A stretch of DNA of 64,000 nucleotides from Syntrophotalea acetylenivorans (GTDB lineage: Bacteria > Desulfobacterota > Desulfuromonadia > Desulfuromonadales > Syntrophotaleaceae): the NCBI RefSeq assembly GCF_001887775.1, contig NZ_CP015519.1:2356001-2420000 (forward strand), written 5' to 3'. This document shows, piece after piece, positions 25,925-34,324 of the stretch. The number at the start of each line of letters is the position of its first letter. Within the stretch, counting starts at the first letter, position 1. The notes beneath the pieces are model-generated. The model made no database searches and was not told where the DNA came from. It worked only from the letters and a program-made list of their open reading frames with translations. The position numbers and the translations under genes were made by a program.

Positions 25925-25954
25925 AAAATACTATGGGTGAAGCTCGGCAGTCAA
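25925..25954 (-). promoter_or_regulatory. Possible sigma-70 promoter of the alcohol dehydrogenase at 24693-25838
   Basis: On the minus strand TTGACT (25954-25949) and TATTTT (25930-25925) are separated by 18 bases, about 90 bases before the start codon. It is a moderate match, placed just downstream of the palindrome. Confidence 0.45.
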
Positions 25955-25963
25955 TGTGAATTA

Positions 25964-25979
25964 ATGCGGTATACCGCAT
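25964..25979. promoter_or_regulatory. Perfect 16-bp palindrome ATGCGGTATACCGCAT, likely operator
   Basis: A symmetrical element with a GGTATACC core, resembling operators of GntR-type regulators, centred 17 bases upstream of the putative -35 box. It lies between the alcohol dehydrogenase and the moeA stop. Binding protein unknown. Confidence 0.65.
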
Positions 25980-26011
25980 AGTTCGCGTGATTGCGACGGT
26001 TAACGAGAACC

Positions 26012-27229
26012 TCAGTACTCAAGCATATCGGCGTAGCGGCTAAGTAAGTGGATGTTTACCTGGTCGCCGGCTTGAAAATGATCGCGATCTTCGGGCAGCA
26101 GCGCAAGGGCATCGGCCTGGACCATGGTCTTAAGAATGCCGGTGTTCTGATCGCCGGAGCAGCTAGCCAGATACTTGCCGTCTCTTACTTCAATGCTGAC
26201 TCGCTGAAAATTGAGAACGCCGAGGCGTTTCTTGGTCAAGTCCGTCAGCAGTGTGGCTTCGATCAGGGGTTTGATGACTCGGCTGTGGCCCATCATTTTA
26301 AGCAGGGCGGGTCTGACCAGTTCTTCAAAGGTGACCATGGTCGATACGGGGTTGCCGGGCAGGCAGAAGATCGGCGTCTTGTCGAGGCGGGCAAAAGTGG
26401 TTGGTCGGCCCGGTTTGATTCCCACGCGGCAAAAGAGGGTTTCCGCACCAAGTTCGTCGAGTACGGTGCGGACAAAGTCGCGGTCGCCGGTCGATACACC
26501 TGCAGAGGTAATCAAGGCGTCGGCCTTGAGTCCTTCAAGCATCTTTTCCCGAGTTGCTTCGCGGGTGTCGCGGGCGATGCCAAGGATGGTCGGTTCGGCG
26601 CCGATTTCCCGCAGGGCTGTGGCCAGGGCCAAGGTGTTACTGTTAATGATTTTGTCTTCGGTCAGCGGATCTCCTGGTTCGATCAATTCATCCCCGGTCG
26701 CCAGGATGGCTACCCTGACCGGCCGATAAACCGAGACAAAGATCTTGCCAAAGGAGGCGAGCATACCGACCTCCGCTGGCCTTAGAATCGTGCCGGTGGG
26801 TACGATCACTTCTCCGCGCTGAACGTCTTCTCCTTTGTGGCGAATGTGAGATCCAGCTTTGACCGGCTTGGGGAAGTGAACGCCACCCTCGGTCTCTTCA
26901 GTATCTTCCACGGGCACAATGGCATCCGCTCCCTCCGGAAGGGGGGCGCCGGTCATGATCTTGACCACGGTGCCGGGTTCCATCGGGGACCCGAGGGAGC
27001 CGCCGGCAGGGATAAAACCGCTAACGGGAAGAGTGGTTGGTTCCTGGCAGTCGGCTGCACGCACGGCATATCCGTCCATGGCCGAGTTGGTCCAGCGGGG
27101 CATGTCCCACAGGGCCGTGATGTCTTCGGCGAGAACACGACCGCCGGCATCGAGAATGGACGCCCGCTCAAGGCCCATCAGGGGGACTTGGTTAAGAATG
27201 GTGGCACGGGCTTCTTCAAAGCTGGGCAT
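26012..27229 (-). CDS. moeA: Molybdopterin molybdenumtransferase
   Basis: 405-residue enzyme inserting molybdate into adenylylated molybdopterin to make molybdenum cofactor. PRWTNSAMDGYAVRAAD, IMTGAPLPEGADAIVPVED, SAGVSTGDRDFV and LPGNPVSTMVTFEE are diagnostic. ATG at 27229 is chosen (MPSFEEARATI) because AGGAAGGA precedes it; an upstream ATG would add 15 residues. mobB lies elsewhere in the window, so the cell makes a guanine-dinucleotide form of the cofactor. Confidence 0.95.
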   Translation of the reverse strand: MPSFEEARATILNQVPLMGLERASILDAGGRVLAEDITALWDMPRWTNSAMDGYAVRAADCQEPTTLPVSGFIPAGGSLGSPMEPGTVVKIMTGAPLPEGADAIVPVEDTEETEGGVHFPKPVKAGSHIRHKGEDVQRGEVIVPTGTILRPAEVGMLASFGKIFVSVYRPVRVAILATGDELIEPGDPLTEDKIINSNTLALATALREIGAEPTILGIARDTREATREKMLEGLKADALITSAGVSTGDRDFVRTVLDELGAETLFCRVGIKPGRPTTFARLDKTPIFCLPGNPVSTMVTFEELVRPALLKMMGHSRVIKPLIEATLLTDLTKKRLGVLNFQRVSIEVRDGKYLASCSGDQNTGILKTMVQADALALLPEDRDHFQAGDQVNIHLLSRYADMLEY

Positions 27230-28204
27230 AGAAACTTCCTTCCTAAATGCTTTGCTGGTAGCTGATTTCGGCACTCTGTAGAGATGCCTTGATATATGAA
27301 AACGAATATTTGTGAAGATTTAAATCTCAAAGGGCGCTGGCAGTTCTGCGCGGTACCCTGCTGCTGAGAATAAAGAGATATTACAATTTTATTCTGGCAC
27401 TCACTTGCAGTACGAGAGACCTGCGATATAACTGTGTCCAGGCTTCAGCTTAGTTTTTAAACTGTAAGAAGAGCAATAGAACAACGTTTAACTTTCCCAT
27501 GCGTTTTCGATCTTTAAGTTACGTGTCCGGAATTGAAAAGAGGTTCTTGTCCTTTCGGAAAGAACCTCCGGTGCGTCGAAACACAAGGTGCGGCGCAGAA
27601 GGACTCTCCTTTCCAAAGCGGGAGGTCGCACCGTTTCCAGCAAGACCCGTAGGCCTCTGACCTTGGAGTAGATATCTTTAGGTCGGTCGGCTCGGAGATC
27701 GATTAGATTGTATGTCAATGCGCAGCCCCGGATTCGCTCTTGAGAAAGGTCTTGAGATGACTTCCGGGGTTGATGTCAGTTTAAAATCCGGTTTGCGAAA
27801 GCCTTTCTGTGAGCGCTTTGCTGCAAAATTGTATGCGACGCTAGAAATTACACCAATGGTAGGGCTTTTTCAACAGAAAAGAGTGTTTGCGTGACCTCCG
27901 GGGGCGGGGTTTGAAGCGGACCCGGCGAGGACATGGTGCATAATGTAACACCCGCAAGAGACCCATAATGGAACACTTTGACACGTAATGTTTGCCCGGG
28001 TTGTTGTTTTATTGTTCGTTGGGCGTAATGGCGGTGCTTTTTGCTCCCCTGGGAGGAGGGTCTTGGTCGAGAAAATTAAACAGCGATTTGTTTTTCTCTT
28101 CAGGGGTTGCCAGCAAGGGCGCTGATGTTTGGCCGATTTGGAGGCTCTTTCAGGGAGGTTATGGGTCGGCGTTTGATCCCTTAATTGTTGCATTAATGGA
28201 GCGC
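27230..28204. other. Long gene-free region upstream of the first tandem alcohol dehydrogenase
   Basis: About 1 kb with no convincing gene. A minus-strand frame of 76 codons (27488-27718) has no ribosome site and no recognised family. The segment 27540-27640 is rich in inverted repeats, including a hairpin at 27540-27568. The rest is mixed in composition and might contain a regulatory RNA or activator sites for the sigma-54 promoter at 28205. Confidence 0.5.
27540..27568. repeat. Strong hairpin in the gene-free region
   Basis: GAGGTTCTT pairs with AAGAACCTC and, inside a one-base bulge, TCC with GGA around a TTTC loop. It may be an RNA structure or a leftover terminator; no T run follows. Confidence 0.5.
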
Positions 28205-28220
28205 TGGCATCCTAATTGCT
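28205..28220 (+). promoter_or_regulatory. Sigma-54 (-24/-12) promoter candidate
   Basis: TGGCAT at 28205-28210, five bases, then TTGCT at 28216-28220: the GG and GC doublets are spaced exactly as in the consensus TGGCAC-N5-TTGCW, with one mismatch. The start site would be near 28231, leaving a leader of about 200 bases before the alcohol dehydrogenase at 28434. A sigma-70-like TTGACA (28284-28289) lies further down with a weak -10 (CAAAAT). Confidence 0.65.
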
Positions 28221-28433
28221 CTATGTTTTGGCTCCGACGTTATGGCATCTTTAAACAGTGTTTTGTTTTTTTGATGAATAGTCTTGACAAAAGATGTTTA
28301 TGTGCCAAAATCAATTTCAGTAAACAGAAAGGAAGGGGGGTGAAGGCGTAACACTTTAGAATTCTTTTGGTGGTAGAAGGCTTTATAATTGTGCAAGCTC
28401 TTTCAACAAACAAAATCTTGAGGAGGATTTACC

Positions 28434-29606
28434 ATGCCTGTTGTTAATCTCGCTGACACTACTTACGGCTTCTTCATTCCTAGCGTAACTCTGATGGGTG
28501 TTGGCTCTGCTAACGAAGTTGGCGCTAAAGCTGCCGAGCTGGGCGCAAAAAAATGCATGATCGTTACCGATGCTGGCCTGAACAAGATGGGCGTGGCTGC
28601 TAAGATTCAAGATAACATCAAGGCTGCTGGTGTTGATTGCATTATCTATGATGGTGCTGAGCCTAACCCGACCGACAAAAACGTTCATGACGGCGTTAAG
28701 GTTTTCCAGGACAACGGCTGTGACTTCCTCGTTTCCTTGGGTGGCGGTTCTTCTCATGACTGTGGTAAGGGTATCGGCCTTGTTTGCGCCGGTGGCGGCC
28801 ACATCCGCGACTACGAAGGTGTTAACCAGAGCTCCGTACCTTTGACTCCTCTGATCTCCATCAACACCACCGCGGGTACCGCTTCTGAAATGACCCGTTT
28901 CTGCATCATCACCAACACCGATACCCACGTTAAGATGGCTATCGTTGACTGGCGTGTAACTCCTCTCGTCGCCATTGATGATCCAGTACTGATGGTAGGT
29001 AAGCCTCCTGCGCTGACCGCCGCTACCGGTATGGACGCCTTGACTCACGCTGTTGAAGCTTACGTTTCGACTATCGCTACTCCGATCACCGACGCTTGCG
29101 CTGAAAAAGCTATCCGTCTGATCGCTCAGTGGTTGCGTCCCGCCGTTGCTCTGGGTGCTAACCTGGCCGCTCGCGATGCCATGTGCTACGCTCAGTTCCT
29201 GGCCGGCATGGCGTTCAACAACGCTTCCCTCGGTTACGTTCACTCCATGGCTCACCAGCTTGGTGGTTTCTACAACCTGCCTCACGGTGTTTGTAACGCC
29301 ATCCTGCTGCCTTGCGTTTGCGAATTCAACATGATCGCTTGCCCGGATCGTTTCGCTGACATCGCCGAGTTCATGGGCGTTCCTTGCGAAGGCTTGACCA
29401 TTACTGAAGCTGCTGCTGCTGGCATCGCTGCTATCCGCGAGCTGTCCGCTTCCATCGGCATCCCTGCTGGTCTGACCGACCTCGACGTTAAAGAAGCCGA
29501 CTTCAAGATTATGGCCGAAAACGCCAAGAAGGACGCTTGCCAGCTGACCAACCCGCGTACCGCTACGCTGGAGCAGGTCATTGGTATCTTCAAGGCTGCT
29601 ATGTAA
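28434..29606 (+). CDS. Iron-containing alcohol dehydrogenase, tandem copy 1
   Basis: 390-residue group III alcohol dehydrogenase of the 1,3-propanediol/butanol dehydrogenase type. SLGGGSSHDCGKGIGL binds NAD; GMDALTHAVEAYVS, YVHSMAHQLGG and NLPHGVCNA hold the divalent-metal ligands. AGGAGG is seven bases upstream of ATG. Codons are strongly biased toward a small set (GCT, GGT, AAC, CTG), as in very highly expressed genes, which fits a main fermentative enzyme reducing acetaldehyde to ethanol or the reverse. It differs from copy 2 in roughly 35 of 390 residues. The sigma-54 candidate at 28205 is upstream. Confidence 0.94.
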   Translation: MPVVNLADTTYGFFIPSVTLMGVGSANEVGAKAAELGAKKCMIVTDAGLNKMGVAAKIQDNIKAAGVDCIIYDGAEPNPTDKNVHDGVKVFQDNGCDFLVSLGGGSSHDCGKGIGLVCAGGGHIRDYEGVNQSSVPLTPLISINTTAGTASEMTRFCIITNTDTHVKMAIVDWRVTPLVAIDDPVLMVGKPPALTAATGMDALTHAVEAYVSTIATPITDACAEKAIRLIAQWLRPAVALGANLAARDAMCYAQFLAGMAFNNASLGYVHSMAHQLGGFYNLPHGVCNAILLPCVCEFNMIACPDRFADIAEFMGVPCEGLTITEAAAAGIAAIRELSASIGIPAGLTDLDVKEADFKIMAENAKKDACQLTNPRTATLEQVIGIFKAAM

Positions 29607-29632
29607 TTCTTAGCAACTTGATAGCAGGACCC

Positions 29633-29667
29633 GAAACGCCCGGCCTTTTGGCCGGGCGTTTCTTTTT
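29633..29667 (+). terminator. Rho-independent terminator of alcohol dehydrogenase copy 1
   Basis: GAAACGCCCGGCC pairs perfectly with GGCCGGGCGTTTC around four bases, followed by TTTTT. The same structure follows copy 2. Confidence 0.95.
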
Positions 29668-30372
29668 GTGAAGTGACCGAAGTCGGGTTGTAGGTTTTTG
29701 GGAAGGGGAGGAGCTGCGTGGTTTTTAAAGGTCTCATTGAGTATGGATCGTTTAATTCCATGGGTGGTGGAGTGGCGGGCTGCCATAAACGATGTTTTGC
29801 GTTGTGGTATACGAAATGAAATAAAAAGTCACCGGGGCTACACGGGTGAAAGTTTTTAAGGTTGTGCTGGAAGAGGATATGTCTAAAGCTGGTCTTTCTG
29901 CCGCTGGTGATTTAAAGGTTTTTGTCTGCTTGCTGCCGCTTCGCCTCCAGGTTTGGAAGCCGTGAAAAGTTTATGCAAACATTGTTGTAAAATCGCATTT
30001 TCTTCCTTGTGTCGCTTGTCCGCGACTAAATAAATTATGAGTGGCTGAGATGATATTTGGGGTTCGTTCCTGGCGTGGGAAAAGTGGTTTTGCTACGCTG
30101 TTTGGTTAATGAAAAATACAGCAAATGGTTGCTTGTTCTGGTCTTATGTGTCTTGCAAAGTATAGAGAAATAAAGTGTTTTTTTATTTGCCAAGAGATTG
30201 GGCAGAGTTCATCATCCGTGATATGTCAAAGCTGGCGGGGATCAAGAAAATTGCAATAAACAATGTTTTAAAAAAATCGTTTGATTTGTTTTGAGATTTA
30301 TAGTAAAAATTTCGCCGTGCAAAAACCTGTGTGGGGTTTTTTTTCTTCAACGCTTAACTAGGAGGATTCACA
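29668..30372. other. Gene-free, T-rich region between the two alcohol dehydrogenases
   Basis: About 700 bases with no usable reading frame. It must hold the promoter of copy 2, since copy 1 ends in a strong terminator, but I see neither a correctly spaced sigma-54 site nor a strong sigma-70 one; TATAGT near 30299 is the best -10 candidate. A GGTATAC sequence near 29807 partly resembles the palindrome at 25964. The leader ends with AGGAGG before copy 2. Confidence 0.5.
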
Positions 30373-31545
30373 ATGGCAGTTGTAAATCTCGCAGACACTA
30401 CTTACGGTTTCTTCATCCCCAGCGTTACTCTGATGGGTGTTGGTTGTGCTAACGAAGTTGGCCCTAAGGCCGCTGAGCTTGGCGCCAAAAAAGTTCTGCT
30501 CGTCACCGACGCCGGCCTGAACAAAATGGGTGTTGCTCCCAAGATCGCCGACACCATCAAGGCTGCTGGCGTTGACTGCATCATCTACGACGGTGCTGAG
30601 CCCAACCCGACCGACAAGAACGTACACGACGGCGTTAAGGTTTTCGAAGACGAAGGCTGCGACTTCATCGTTTCCCTCGGCGGCGGTTCTTCCCATGACT
30701 GCGCTAAAGGTATCGGCCTTGTTACCGCTGGTGGCGGCCACATCCGTGACTACGAAGGCGTCAACAAGAGCACCGTGCCCATGACTCCCCTCGTAGCCAT
30801 CAACACCACCGCGGGTACCGCTTCTGAAATGACCCGTTTCTGCATCATCACCAACACCGATACCCACGTCAAGATGGCTATCGTTGACTGGCGTTGTACT
30901 CCTCTGGTCGCCGTTGACGATCCCGTACTGATGGTTGGTAAGCCCCCGGCACTGACCGCAGCTACCGGTATGGACGCCCTGACTCACGCTGTTGAAGCTT
31001 ACGTTTCGACCATCGCTACCCCGATCACCGACGCTTGCGCTGAAAAAGCCATGCGCCTGATCGCTCAGTGGCTGCGTCCTGCTGTTGCTCTGGGCGCCAA
31101 CATCGAAGCTCGCGACATGATGTGCTACGCTCAGTACCTGGCCGGCATGGCGTTCAACAACGCTTCCCTCGGCTACGTACACTCCATGGCTCACCAGCTT
31201 GGTGGTTTCTACAACCTGCCTCACGGTGTTTGCAACGCTATCCTGCTGCCTTGCGTTTGCGAATTCAACCTGATCGCTTGCCCGGATCGTTTCGCTGACA
31301 TCGCCGAGTTCATGGGCGTTGACACCGTAGGCATGACCCAGACCGAAGCTGCTGAAGCCGGTATCGCTGCTATCCGCGAACTGTCCGCTTCCATCGGCAT
31401 CCCTGCCGGTCTGACCGATCTCGACGTTAAAGAAGAAGACTTCAAAGTAATGGCCGAGAACGCTAAGAAAGACGCTTGCCAGCTGACCAACCCGCGTACC
31501 GCTACGCTGGAGCAGGTCATTGGCATCTTCAAGGCTGCTATGTAA
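30373..31545 (+). CDS. Iron-containing alcohol dehydrogenase, tandem copy 2
   Basis: 390-residue close paralogue of the gene at 28434 (about nine in ten residues identical by eye), with all NAD and metal-ligand motifs conserved (SLGGGSSHDCAKGIGL, GMDALTHAVEAYVS, YVHSMAHQLGG, NLPHGVCNA). Codon bias is as strong or stronger, with C-ending codons favoured. The last codons, the 3' untranslated sequence and the terminator are nearly identical to copy 1, while the upstream regions do not match, so the duplication covered the gene and its terminator but promoters differ or have diverged. Confidence 0.94.
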   Translation: MAVVNLADTTYGFFIPSVTLMGVGCANEVGPKAAELGAKKVLLVTDAGLNKMGVAPKIADTIKAAGVDCIIYDGAEPNPTDKNVHDGVKVFEDEGCDFIVSLGGGSSHDCAKGIGLVTAGGGHIRDYEGVNKSTVPMTPLVAINTTAGTASEMTRFCIITNTDTHVKMAIVDWRCTPLVAVDDPVLMVGKPPALTAATGMDALTHAVEAYVSTIATPITDACAEKAMRLIAQWLRPAVALGANIEARDMMCYAQYLAGMAFNNASLGYVHSMAHQLGGFYNLPHGVCNAILLPCVCEFNLIACPDRFADIAEFMGVDTVGMTQTEAAEAGIAAIRELSASIGIPAGLTDLDVKEEDFKVMAENAKKDACQLTNPRTATLEQVIGIFKAAM

Positions 31546-31571
31546 TTCTTAGCAACTTGAAAGCAAGACCC

Positions 31572-31604
31572 GAAACGCCCGGCCTTTGGTCGGGCGTTTC
31601 TTTA
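31572..31604 (+). terminator. Rho-independent terminator of alcohol dehydrogenase copy 2
   Basis: GAAACGCCCGGCC pairs with GGTCGGGCGTTTC (one G:T pair), followed by a short T-rich tail. It is a copy of the terminator at 29633. Confidence 0.92.
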
Positions 31605-31820
31605 TTTGTCCTGCCTAGAGGTATCGAAAGATATCTCGATTTAGAATGTGCCGTTTGTGTGGGGTAAAGGTGCTCCTGGCCTCGTGATAGGGGTTGCTTT
31701 TCCGCAGGGTATTTGCGACCATTGACCGCTCTCTTTGCAATTGCCGGATAATCGAAATGGATTTGCAGGTGAGGGGGCGCCGTTCGGGACGCCCTCTCTG
31801 CTTTTATGTGGGGGAAGAAC

Positions 31821-32639
31821 ATGAAGGAAGTAATAGAGTGGCTTCAGTCGCGGATACAGGGAGACCTTCTGCCTTGGGCCGATCAGCAATCCGCAGCACA
31901 TCGTTTTGGTCTGAGTTACCGCCAGGTAGAAGAAATGGCGTTGAAAAACGGTTTGTTGCCGGCCCGCTATCAACGCAATCGCAACATGATATCCCTGCAA
32001 GAACAGATACGTTTGTTCCATAGTCGGGCGGTTGTTATTGGTTGCGGAGGTCTGGGGGGCTATATCATCGAAGAGCTTGCACGGCTTGGCGTTGGCCATA
32101 TTGTCGCGGTGGATTATGATGTTTTTGAGGAACATAATCTGAACCGTCAATTGCTGGCTACGCCCGATTTCCTTGGAATGAATAAGGTCGCTGCAGCAGC
32201 CCGGCGCGTTGATCGCTTAAACCCGTCAGTGGATTTGATCCCTGTGTGCGAAGCGTTTGGCTCTGAAAACGGGCGGCAGATATTGGCTGGTGCCGATATC
32301 GCCATCGATGGCCTGGATAGTATAACCGTTCGATTGGAGTTGGCCGAGGCTTGCCGCGCAGAAAATGTACCCTTGGTTTATGGTTCCATCGCCGGCTGGT
32401 ACGGCTACGTTGGCAGCCAGTTTCCAGGCGAGCGTACCTTGGAAAAGATTTTTTCGGATGACACCGGAGGTCGAGGCCTTGAAACCGAGCTTGGCAACCC
32501 CTCTTTTACTCCTGCGGTTATTGCCAGCCTGGAGGTGGCCGAAGCCTGCAAAATACTCCTTGGTCGGGGCACGCCAGCCCGAAAGCGCTGTCTGTCCGTA
32601 GACCTTCTCGACATGGAATTCGTAGAAATCGAGTGCTAA
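31821..32639 (+). CDS. HesA/MoeB/ThiF family adenylyltransferase
   Basis: 272-residue E1-like enzyme that adenylates the C-terminus of a ubiquitin-like sulfur carrier (MoaD/ThiS type). The ATP loop is VVIGCGGLGGYIIEELARLGVG, and the partner acidic residue and Arg lie in VDYDVFEEHNLNRQLL, both conserved. An N-terminal 60-residue extension resembles a helical or HTH-like segment (SAAHRFGLSYRQVEEMALKNGLLPARYQRN). The CXXC zinc pairs seen in many MoeB proteins are not present. ATG at 31821 follows GGGGGAA. Given moeA and mobB nearby it may serve molybdopterin synthesis; thiamine or another sulfur pathway is equally possible. Confidence 0.85.
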   Translation: MKEVIEWLQSRIQGDLLPWADQQSAAHRFGLSYRQVEEMALKNGLLPARYQRNRNMISLQEQIRLFHSRAVVIGCGGLGGYIIEELARLGVGHIVAVDYDVFEEHNLNRQLLATPDFLGMNKVAAAARRVDRLNPSVDLIPVCEAFGSENGRQILAGADIAIDGLDSITVRLELAEACRAENVPLVYGSIAGWYGYVGSQFPGERTLEKIFSDDTGGRGLETELGNPSFTPAVIASLEVAEACKILLGRGTPARKRCLSVDLLDMEFVEIEC

Positions 32640-32690
32640 AAGCATTTACCGGGCCGCCATGCCTGGACGTACATTGACGATGAGGAAAGT

Positions 32691-33188
32691 ATGGTAACGG
32701 CCTTTCTTGGCCTTGGTGCCAATCTCGGTGATCGCCTGGGCTCTTTGCGTGGAGCCCGACAGGCTCTGGATAAATTGCCGGGGATCACCGTGGTAAAATC
32801 GTCGGCTCTGTACGAAACTGTCGCTGTGGGGGGGCCACCGGGGCAAGACGCCTATCTGAATGCGGTTCTTGAAATAACCACGACTCTATCGGCTGACAAG
32901 CTGCTGGAGAATTGTCTGGCCGTTGAAAAACAGTTCGGACGTGAGCGCCTTATCTATCATGGCCCGAGAACCCTGGACATCGATCTTCTTTTTTTTTCTC
33001 ATCTCGTATGCGAAGACAGGGATTTGACGCTACCTCATCCACGCCTTCATCTGCGAGCGTTCGTCCTGATTCCTTTAAGAGACCTGGCGCCGGAGATGCT
33101 GCATCCTCTGCAGGGAAAGACTGTGCGCCAGTTGTGCGATGAGTTACCCTGTAATCAAGGGATTAAATACTTTTCTCGGACCTGGTGA
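32691..33188 (+). CDS. folK: 2-amino-4-hydroxy-6-hydroxymethyldihydropteridine pyrophosphokinase
   Basis: 165-residue HPPK transferring pyrophosphate from ATP to the pterin in folate synthesis. LGLGANLGDRLGSL, the substrate loop YETVAVGGPPGQDAYLNAV, and GPRTLDIDLLFF with the magnesium-binding DxD are all present. GAGGAAAGT provides the ribosome site. The next gene starts four bases after its stop. Confidence 0.95.
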   Translation: MVTAFLGLGANLGDRLGSLRGARQALDKLPGITVVKSSALYETVAVGGPPGQDAYLNAVLEITTTLSADKLLENCLAVEKQFGRERLIYHGPRTLDIDLLFFSHLVCEDRDLTLPHPRLHLRAFVLIPLRDLAPEMLHPLQGKTVRQLCDELPCNQGIKYFSRTW

Positions 33189-33192
33189 TCTG

Positions 33193-33441
33193 ATGCGTTT
33201 TCTCCAATTTCTACTGTTGTTTTGGGTTTTTTACGCCCTGGTAAAGCTCCTTCGTGGTTCGACCAAGCGCCGCTCTCCGAAGCCGGAACCGGAAAAGACT
33301 GAGGCTGGCGAGGAGATGATTCAGGACCCTCAATGCGGTACCTATGTGCCGCGCAGTCTGGCTGTGGAGTTAGTAACCGATGGGCGAACCTACCATTTTT
33401 GCTCTGAAAAGTGCCGCGATGCGTTTCGGGATTCCCATTGA
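33193..33441 (+). CDS. Small membrane-anchored YHS-like metal-binding protein (PP0621 type)
   Basis: 82 residues: an N-terminal hydrophobic helix (FLQFLLLFWVFYALVKLL), a basic linker, and a cysteine module DPQCGTYVPRSLAV...YHFCSEKCRDAF resembling YHS/TRASH domains that bind metal through three cysteines. Start chosen at the ATG at 33193, four bases past folK, so the pair is co-transcribed. Function unknown. Confidence 0.8.
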   Translation: MRFLQFLLLFWVFYALVKLLRGSTKRRSPKPEPEKTEAGEEMIQDPQCGTYVPRSLAVELVTDGRTYHFCSEKCRDAFRDSH

Positions 33442-33503
33442 AGTTTCAGTTGATGCGTAGGATTTGTAGATAGTTTTATCCCCTTTTTTATAGGAGCCGG
33501 ACC

Positions 33504-34148
33504 ATGAAATTCTTTATCGATACTGCTGATGTAGATGAAATTCGCACTGCCCATGAAATGGGCCTGGTTGACGGAGTAACCACCAACCCATCACTGGTTG
33601 CCAAAAGCGGTCGGGACTTTAAAGAGGTCATCACCGAAATTACTACTATTGTTGATGGTCCCATTTCCGCTGAAGTGGTGGCTCTCGATGCGCCGGGCAT
33701 GATCGATGAAGCGCGGGAGCTGGTCAAGATTCATCCCAATATTGTGGTTAAAGTTCCGATGACCGCCGAGGGCCTGAAGGCTACTCGCACTCTGGCAGAC
33801 GAGGGCGTCAACATTAACGTAACATTGGTCTTTTCGCCGATTCAGGCCCTGCTGGCCGCCAAGGCGGGAGCAGCCTATATCTCTCCTTTCGTCGGTCGTC
33901 TTGACGATGTCGGTCATGATGGAATGGAAGGGATCGAGCAGATCCGCACCATCCTCGACAATTACGGTTTCGCTTCGGAGATTATCGTTGCTTCAGTGCG
34001 CAGTCCGTTGCATGTTCTTAATGCCGGCCTGATAGGCGCCGATATTTGCACCATCCCCTTTGGAGTCCTGCAGCAACTGGTCAAACATCCCCTGACCGAT
34101 GTCGGTATAGAGCGTTTTCTCGCCGATTGGGAAAAAGTCCCCAAGTGA
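33504..34148 (+). CDS. Transaldolase / fructose-6-phosphate aldolase-like
   Basis: 214-residue short transaldolase (TalC/Fsa class). [29 protein letters not shown] is the family opening; the Schiff-base lysine is in [30 protein letters not shown] and [10 protein letters not shown] are conserved. Length agrees with decameric enzymes. It belongs to the non-oxidative pentose phosphate route together with rpe at 41.4 kb. Its stop codon is the first base group of a hairpin repeat (34148-34270). Confidence 0.92.
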   Translation: MKFFIDTADVDEIRTAHEMGLVDGVTTNPSLVAKSGRDFKEVITEITTIVDGPISAEVVALDAPGMIDEARELVKIHPNIVVKVPMTAEGLKATRTLADEGVNINVTLVFSPIQALLAAKAGAAYISPFVGRLDDVGHDGMEGIEQIRTILDNYGFASEIIVASVRSPLHVLNAGLIGADICTIPFGVLQQLVKHPLTDVGIERFLADWEKVPK

Positions 34149-34270
34149 TGGCGGCGCAAAAAGTCCGCCCTACTGTGTTGCAGCACTTTTTCAGGAATTC
34201 GACATACTGATGTATGCTTTCACCCCTGAAAAACTACTACGCCTTGTAGGTCGAAATTTTTGCTTAGCCC
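34148..34270 (+). repeat. Hairpin repeat family R1, copy A
   Basis: Starts ATGGCGGCGCAAAAAGTCC inside the TGA of the transaldolase gene and ends TTTTTGCTTAGCCC. Left arm GCAAAAAGTCCG... pairs with right arm ...GAAATTTTTGC; the centre has GACATAC, a short spacer, then GTATGC. Three more copies, in the same orientation, lie at 53453, 53598 and 55170. Confidence 0.88.
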
Positions 34271-34324
34271 TCTCGTGGGGTTTTGCGAAATATTTAGGTG
34301 ACTCTGTTTTAGGAAGAGGGCTGC

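Noticed and set aside
27382-27410. TGGCAC-N4-TTGCA sequence near 27395 as a sigma-54 promoter
   Set aside because: The boxes match the consensus well, but the spacing is one base short, which usually abolishes sigma-54 binding, and no gene begins downstream on that strand within 1 kb.
27488-27718. 76-codon minus-strand frame in the gene-free region
   Set aside because: No ribosome site, no family, and it overlaps strong inverted repeats.
28383-29285. 300-codon minus-strand frame opposite alcohol dehydrogenase copy 1 (and a 288-codon one opposite copy 2)
   Set aside because: Same cause as above; the two frames resemble each other only because the genes beneath are duplicates.
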